A program made the translations under genes and the position numbers. The notes below the pieces were generated by a model. That model worked only from the letters and a program-made list of their open reading frames with translations, was not told the DNA's origin and did no database searches. Positions 59,692-64,000 of a DNA stretch of 64,000 bases are shown piece after piece. Origin of the DNA: Corynebacterium singulare (lineage in GTDB: Bacteria; Actinomycetota; Actinomycetes; Mycobacteriales; Mycobacteriaceae); NCBI RefSeq assembly GCF_000833575.1, contig NZ_CP010827.1:1723993-1787992 (forward strand). Reading direction: 5' to 3'. How positions within the stretch are numbered: the first letter of the stretch is position 1; every line of letters begins with the position of its first letter.

Positions 59692-60565
59692 GACGCTGTG
59701 CCGAGACGTGCGTATAGACCTGCGTTGTTTGGAGCGATGAGTGGCCCAATAATTCCTGGACCATACGAAGATCCGCGCCGCCTTCTAATAAATGCGTTGC
59801 CGCGGAGTGTCTCAGGCCGTGCGGAGTAAGCCCCGAGGCACCACTAACCTGGGCGGCACGCTCAACAACACGCCGAACTTGACGGGCATCAATGCGGCCG
59901 CCACGAGTTCCTACGAACATTGCTTCTGTCTGCCCCGCTAACTGGGCACGGCCGGCAGAAAGCCACGCGGTGAGCGCGTCGGCAGCCGCCTCGCCAAAAG
60001 GCACAACGCGTTGCTTGTTTCCTTTACCTGTCACGCGTGCGGTACGGCGTGAGAGGTCAACATCGTCCACGTCAAGGCCCACGATCTCGGCTACACGCAC
60101 GCCAGTGGCATAGAGAAATTCGAGCATGGCACTGTCACGCAAATAGTGAACCTCGTCCGAAGAGACCGCATTGCCCATCAGCTCGCCAGCTGCAGTGGGA
60201 GACATGACCGTGGGCAGATGCTTGCCTACTTTTGGTGTAACAAGACGTTGGGCAACATCAGCGTCAAGGTGACCTTCGCGCGCCGCCCACGCCGAGAACG
60301 CACGCACGGAAGCAGTGCGCCGTGCCAGCGTGGAGCGCGATTTACCCTCTTCAACGCCTTGGGCTAGCCACGCACGCAGGGAGCTCAACGTGAAAGACTG
60401 AAAATCAGGCACGCTGCAAGCCAAAAGCCGCAGATCGGAGCAGTATCCGCGCACGGTGGCCTCGGAACGGCCGCGTACGATGCGCTGGTGCTCGGCGAAA
60501 TCCTCAATTGCCTCACCTAGCTGCCCACCTACGCGCCGCCCACTTCTTTCACTTGCGCCACTCAT
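59654..60565 (-). CDS. xerC: Tyrosine recombinase XerC
   Basis: XerC (303 aa) resolves chromosome dimers at dif with XerD. An N-terminal SAM-like core-binding domain (EDFAEHQRIVRGRSEATVRGYCSDL) precedes the catalytic domain with Arg in TGVRVAEIVGLDVDD, Lys in TGKGNKQRVVPFG, HGLRHSAATHLLEGGAD, LGHSSLQTTQVYTHV (His and nucleophile Tyr). Chromosomal context (dprA, yifB next) shows it is a housekeeping recombinase. Confidence 0.92.
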   Translation of the reverse strand: MSGASERSGRRVGGQLGEAIEDFAEHQRIVRGRSEATVRGYCSDLRLLACSVPDFQSFTLSSLRAWLAQGVEEGKSRSTLARRTASVRAFSAWAAREGHLDADVAQRLVTPKVGKHLPTVMSPTAAGELMGNAVSSDEVHYLRDSAMLEFLYATGVRVAEIVGLDVDDVDLSRRTARVTGKGNKQRVVPFGEAAADALTAWLSAGRAQLAGQTEAMFVGTRGGRIDARQVRRVVERAAQVSGASGLTPHGLRHSAATHLLEGGADLRMVQELLGHSSLQTTQVYTHVSAQRLKDVYAQSHPRA

Positions 60566-60580
60566 GACTCATAAGTCTAC

Positions 60581-61759
60581 TCATGTGCGCTGCCACAGCG
60601 CCCCCGAGCGCGCTATCACCCCCATCTTTTGCATCGCCACGAGCAAGTGCACCGTTAAGGCAACCCGCATCCCCGCTGCAGCCGCGATGTCCTCAGCACT
60701 AGCGCCCGAATCCGCAGTTTCCGGAGGGGTCGAGTCATAAACCTTGAGTTCGTTGCGCGAGAGGCGCTGCACTGCCGTGGGTTGAAACTCCAATTCATAC
60801 TGCCCCGCTGCGTCCACGGCTCCGGCTTGCCCCACCAAGCCGCGCACTTCATCAGCCGAGGCGACCAACTGGGCGCGCCCTTCTTGGATGCGCTGGTGGC
60901 ACCCTAGCGACCCAGACGTCGTTATCGGCCCTGGTACCGCCATGGCCACTCGCCCCAAAGCTTCGGCCCAGTTCAACGTGTTCAGTGCCCCTGAGCGAAA
61001 ACCAGCTTCCACCACGACGGTTCCAGCAGTCATCGCCGCCACGAGGCGATTGCGAGAGAGGAATCGGAATCGCTGCGGCCGCGTTCCCGGCGCGAACTCC
61101 GACACCACGCAACCAGAACCGGCGATCTGCTTGAAAAGTGAGGCATTGCGCGCCGGGTAGGAAATATCAATGCCGCAGGCAGCCACGGCCACGGTCTGCC
61201 CGCCAGCTTCCACAGCGGCCTCGTGTACCGCGGTATCCACGCCTACTGCCCCGCCGGAAACCACCGTCCACTGGTGTGAGGCTAATCCGCCAGCGAGGAG
61301 ACGGCTAGCTTCCCATCCATAGCGGCTTATCGCCCGAGTGCCAACCAACGCCACCGACTGTGCCAATGTCTCACGCAGATTGCTGCCGCGTACCCACAGG
61401 CTGTGGGGTGGCACCGCTTGATCGTCAAAGGTCGCAGGAGCATCCACCACGCCTTGTTGATAGAAACCGAAAGCACTGGAGAATTCCTCGCCTGGCCACT
61501 CGGTATCCTCCGGAGTAATGAGTCTAGCCCCTACCGCCTCGGCAGCAGCTAGGTCCTCCTCTTGGCGGAGCCAGTCACGGCGCGACGCCGTGGTCTGACG
61601 CAGCGGACCTATCCAATCCTCTCCCTTGTAGATTCCATGCGCGATTTCCTCCGCTGGATAGTGGGTAAGCAATCCATGAAGTACGGGGGACGGGCCTTCC
61701 ACCACGCGGTTAAGGTAGGCCCACGTGTGCTGGGGCGTCGACAGATTGAGCTCGCTCAT
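60581..61759 (-). CDS. dprA: DNA processing protein DprA
   Basis: DprA/Smf (392 aa) binds incoming ssDNA and loads RecA. VALVGTRAISRYGWEASRLLAGGLASHQWTVVSGGA-type Rossmann core is present, as are GVDTAVHEAAVEAGGQTVAV and FPxRNRLVAAMTAGTVVVEAGFRSGALNT-like features (here FLSRNRLVAAM). A C-terminal winged-helix follows. The start overlaps the yifB stop by 4 bp (ATGA). Natural transformation genes proper are not in this window. Confidence 0.93.
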   Translation of the reverse strand: MSELNLSTPQHTWAYLNRVVEGPSPVLHGLLTHYPAEEIAHGIYKGEDWIGPLRQTTASRRDWLRQEEDLAAAEAVGARLITPEDTEWPGEEFSSAFGFYQQGVVDAPATFDDQAVPPHSLWVRGSNLRETLAQSVALVGTRAISRYGWEASRLLAGGLASHQWTVVSGGAVGVDTAVHEAAVEAGGQTVAVAACGIDISYPARNASLFKQIAGSGCVVSEFAPGTRPQRFRFLSRNRLVAAMTAGTVVVEAGFRSGALNTLNWAEALGRVAMAVPGPITTSGSLGCHQRIQEGRAQLVASADEVRGLVGQAGAVDAAGQYELEFQPTAVQRLSRNELKVYDSTPPETADSGASAEDIAAAAGMRVALTVHLLVAMQKMGVIARSGALWQRT

Positions 61760-63279
61760 GCCGCCAACCTTTCAATAGTGCCGGAGCCACGCAAATCGAG
61801 CGCTCTACTGACATGGTCGAGGTCCGGGCGCTGTGAACCTTCCAGATCCGCCAACGTCCAGGCCAAGCGCAGAACGCGGTCGACTCCGCGTTGGCTCAGC
61901 TCTCCTTCGGCCAAGTAAGCCGCAAGCATGACCATGGCTGACTCCGCTGCGGGTCGATGGCGGCGCAGGTAGGACGCCGGCACCGCACCATTGATGAGCA
62001 CGTCAAGCCCATCAGAGGCCCAGCGTTGGGCCATGCGCTCACGGGCTATCGCTACGCGTTCAGCGATCACCGCTGAGGTTTCTTCTCCCTCAGCATTGAG
62101 CACGGCTGATTGCCCTGACAGTGACACCACGATGTCGAGACGATCCCGCAGCGGCCCCGAAAGATTGGAAAGATAGTTCATTCTGTCGACCGATCTGCAT
62201 TCGCAGCGTGCCGGGTCCTCTGTACCGCACCGACACGGATTCGCCGCGAGTACAAGCTGGAACCGTGCAGGGAAGGTTACTTCCCGGCGCGCCCGCGCGA
62301 GCCGTACCTGGCCTTCCTCCAGAGGTGCCCGCAACCCATCGAGAACCTGGGCGGGAACCTCACTGACCTCATCAAGAAAGAGAACGCCGTGATGCGCCAG
62401 GCTCACCGCGCCGGGCCGTGGCCTACCTGAACCGCCGCCAATCAGCGCCGCTCTGGACACCGAAGCATGCGGGGCGATAAAAGGTGCGCGGGAAATGACT
62501 GTTCCTACTGAACCCGCCACTGAATGAATAGCTGTGGCTTCGACCGCTTGATCCGTGGTCAGGCGCGGAAGGATGCTCGGCAAGCGGGAGGCGATCATGG
62601 ACTTGCCGGAGCCAGGTGGGCCCACCATCATGACGTGGTGGCCGCCGGCTGCAGCAACCTCCGCTGCCCACTTTGCCTCCTTTTGCCCAGCAATCTCACT
62701 GAAGTCAGCTAACTCTTCGCGCACGGGCACCACGTCCCGCGCAACGTGCTCTGCCGCTGGCAAGCAATCATTGCCGCATGCCCAGGCAAAAGCATCCCAC
62801 AGGGTCTCTGCCACCAGTACCCGCATGCCTGGCACAAGCGCTGCCTCGGCAGCATTGCCCGGCGGGATAATGAGCGTGTCATAGCCCTGTGAACGGGCGG
62901 CCAGCAGTGCGGGGATAATTCCAGAGACCGGCCGGACACGTCCATCAAGTCCTAGTTCTCCCAGGACAATAGTACCGTTGAGCCGGCAATTCTCGGCTTG
63001 CCCCGCAGCCAGGATGGCCAACGCCATGGGTAAGTCGAAGTGTGCGCCTGCCTTCGGTAAGGAAGCCGGAGACATAGACACAACCACCTTAGTTTTCGGC
63101 CAGGGCAGGCGTGAATTACTCACCGCGGTGCGGATGCGGTCACGGGACTCAGAAATTGCGGCATCGCCTAAGCCCACCACATGAACCCCAGGCAGCCCGG
63201 GGCCGACGTTGGCTTCCACAACCACGACTTTGGCCAGGACGCCATCGAGCGCAATGGTGTCGCATCTACCGAGAGCCAT
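61756..63279 (-). CDS. YifB/ComM family Mg chelatase-like ATPase
   Basis: A 507-aa AAA protein. N-terminal domain VEANVGPGLPGVHVVGLGDAAI, Walker A MVGPPGSGKSM, Walker B GVLFLDEVSEVP and C-terminal Mg-chelatase-like region (ANPCRCGTEDPARCECRSVDRMNYL with Cys cluster). ComM-type helicases extend ssDNA during transformation. Order yraN-yifB-dprA is conserved. ATG 63279 (MALGRCDTIALDG) is chosen. Confidence 0.93.
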   Translation of the reverse strand: MALGRCDTIALDGVLAKVVVVEANVGPGLPGVHVVGLGDAAISESRDRIRTAVSNSRLPWPKTKVVVSMSPASLPKAGAHFDLPMALAILAAGQAENCRLNGTIVLGELGLDGRVRPVSGIIPALLAARSQGYDTLIIPPGNAAEAALVPGMRVLVAETLWDAFAWACGNDCLPAAEHVARDVVPVREELADFSEIAGQKEAKWAAEVAAAGGHHVMMVGPPGSGKSMIASRLPSILPRLTTDQAVEATAIHSVAGSVGTVISRAPFIAPHASVSRAALIGGGSGRPRPGAVSLAHHGVLFLDEVSEVPAQVLDGLRAPLEEGQVRLARARREVTFPARFQLVLAANPCRCGTEDPARCECRSVDRMNYLSNLSGPLRDRLDIVVSLSGQSAVLNAEGEETSAVIAERVAIARERMAQRWASDGLDVLINGAVPASYLRRHRPAAESAMVMLAAYLAEGELSQRGVDRVLRLAWTLADLEGSQRPDLDHVSRALDLRGSGTIERLAA

Positions 63280-63688
63280 GCTCCACCCCCTGGAAATACT
63301 CGACATCGAAGTCGGTGCCGGATTTCACTAGGCCGAGGACATCAAAGCGGATTTCGGAGATCGGCTTACCATCCAGCCACTGCGCGGCCGCCTTGCGTAG
63401 GCGCTGTAGCTTCCGTTTCGTCACTGATTCCGCCACGCCGTACTCGCGCGAGGCGCGGGTCTTGACCTCGACGAAAACGATGGTTCCATCTGGTTCTCGG
63501 ACCACGAGGTCAATCTCGCCCACGCGATAGTGGACATTGGCGGCTATCACCTGGCTTCCGCGTGCCCGGTAGAAGTCGGCCGCGAATTTCTCGCCAGCGC
63601 GCCCTAAAGCGTCCTTCGGACGCATAGTCTGCCCTATAGGCGCATGGAGGTCCCCAACGCGGGGCGTGGTCGCTGTAGATCTGGTCAT
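63266..63688 (-). CDS. YraN family (UPF0102) predicted endonuclease
   Basis: A 140-aa protein with the restriction-endonuclease-like core: LGRAGEKFAADFYRARG, VGEIDLVVREPDGTIVFVEVKTR (Asp..ExK catalytic pattern) and RASREYGVAESVTKRKLQRL. The ATG at 63688 has AAGGAG upstream. It overlaps yifB by 14 bp. Target unknown. Confidence 0.88.
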   Translation of the reverse strand: MTRSTATTPRVGDLHAPIGQTMRPKDALGRAGEKFAADFYRARGSQVIAANVHYRVGEIDLVVREPDGTIVFVEVKTRASREYGVAESVTKRKLQRLRKAAAQWLDGKPISEIRFDVLGLVKSGTDFDVEYFQGVEHGSR

Positions 63689-63937
63689 GGAGGTGCTCCT
63701 TGGAGTGATCGTGTTCGTTGCACGCCGCAAGCACGACACAAGCACTTTCCTTATGCCGTTAATCTCACGACACTGTCCAGAACACCCCAGTAACGCCCCT
63801 CCTGGCGAGGACCTGGCCCCAAGAAGCCATAGTTCTGTGGATAACTAGTCCGGGGTCACCGATTGGGCCCCCTCTCCCCGACGGTTATCCACACTCACCG
63901 CAGCCGAGCGAGGACTCAGCTGCTGCTGGCTACCTGC
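63689..63937. other. Intergenic gap before the DUF2469 gene end
   Basis: No gene seen; it holds the yraN leader and promoter. CCCCTCTCC-type and GTTATCCAC sequences are present, the latter at 63840 and 63885 (TTATCCAC appears twice in opposite arrangement with the former GTGGATAA), which resemble DnaA-box-like motifs by chance or function. Confidence 0.35.
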
Positions 63938-64000
63938 TTATTCCGGCAGCACGAAGTCGGGCTTGTCCAACTCTTCGATGTTGACGTCCTTGTACGTGAT
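63938..64000 (-). CDS. DUF2469 family protein (C-terminal fragment)
   Basis: The last 20 codons and TAA are in the window: ITYKDVNIEELDKPDFVLPE. This is the typical C-terminus of the actinobacterial DUF2469 proteins, which lie next to yraN. The gene's start is outside the window. The function is unknown. Confidence 0.85.
   Translation of the reverse strand: MTYKDVNIEELDKPDFVLPE

Noticed and set aside
59654..60565. Phage integrase
   Set aside because: The tyrosine recombinase sits in the conserved xerC-dprA-yifB context with no phage genes or att repeats.

Overview
The window is a stretch of core chromosome from a Corynebacterium species. Evidence: mycothiol metabolism (mycothione reductase), malate:quinone oxidoreductase, a PptT/PptH-type phosphopantetheinyl pair, MEP-pathway isoprenoid genes, actinobacterial families (DUF2631, DUF4439, DUF4921, DUF2469, TIGR03085), high-GC codon use, and many genes whose -10 box sits 6-8 nt before the start codon (leaderless mRNAs). 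Gene order matches what I recall of the terC-ftsK-dapA-pnp-infB-proS-mqo-mtr-map-dxr-frr-rpsB-xerC stretch of corynebacterial genomes. The species is not determined.

Layout. 1-9515 (mostly minus strand): terC with a strong candidate Mn2+ riboswitch, ftsK, RNase J, dapA, thyX, dapB. 9516-12690: an AT-richer accessory islet holding a frameshifted winged-helix replication-relaxation-like gene, a short peptide gene with a perfect Shine-Dalgarno and terminator, and a tightly overlapping three-gene cassette (two secreted Cys-containing proteins and one acidic cytosolic protein). 12691-31487: an AMIN-like lipoprotein, pnp-rpsO, nucleoside hydrolase-ribF divergent from truB, the pptT/pptH-MATE-DHH-rbfA-infB-ylxR-nusA-rimP block, a DUF4439 lipoprotein, a DoxX-like gene and proS. 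31520-37016: yaaA, an AAA ATPase behind a duplicated AT-rich repeat, a DUF4921 gene divergent from phzF-selO. 37302-41508: mqo (with an upstream 46-codon ORF), an alpha/beta hydrolase and mtr. 41846-42703: two tandem, paralogous, probably very highly expressed small secreted proteins of unknown function, followed by a terminator and a separate long palindrome. 42884-49319: map, penicillin-binding lipoprotein, ispG, site-2 protease and dxr. 49500-54255: DUF2631, an ABC-2 exporter, rlmN and lapA-like. 54270-58742: cdsA, frr, pyrH, tsf and rpsB. 59173-64000: M23 peptidase, xerC, dprA, yifB, yraN and the end of a DUF2469 gene.

How the genes work together. Most are housekeeping: RNA processing and decay (RNase J, PNPase), translation (IF-2, RbfA, NusA, RimP, S15, S2, EF-Ts, RRF, ProRS, TruB, RlmN), lysine/diaminopimelate and thymidylate synthesis, isoprenoid and phospholipid precursors, envelope biogenesis, and DNA segregation, recombination and uptake. 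The most interesting parts are (1) the terC leader, where an aptamer with the yybP-ykoY hallmarks shares its P1 strand with a stem that hides the terC ribosome binding site, (2) the secreted paralog pair at 41846-42703, (3) the secreted cassette at 11082-12267, whose first gene seems to start at AUA, and (4) the AAA ATPase whose leaderless promoter is embedded in two perfect 24-bp repeats.
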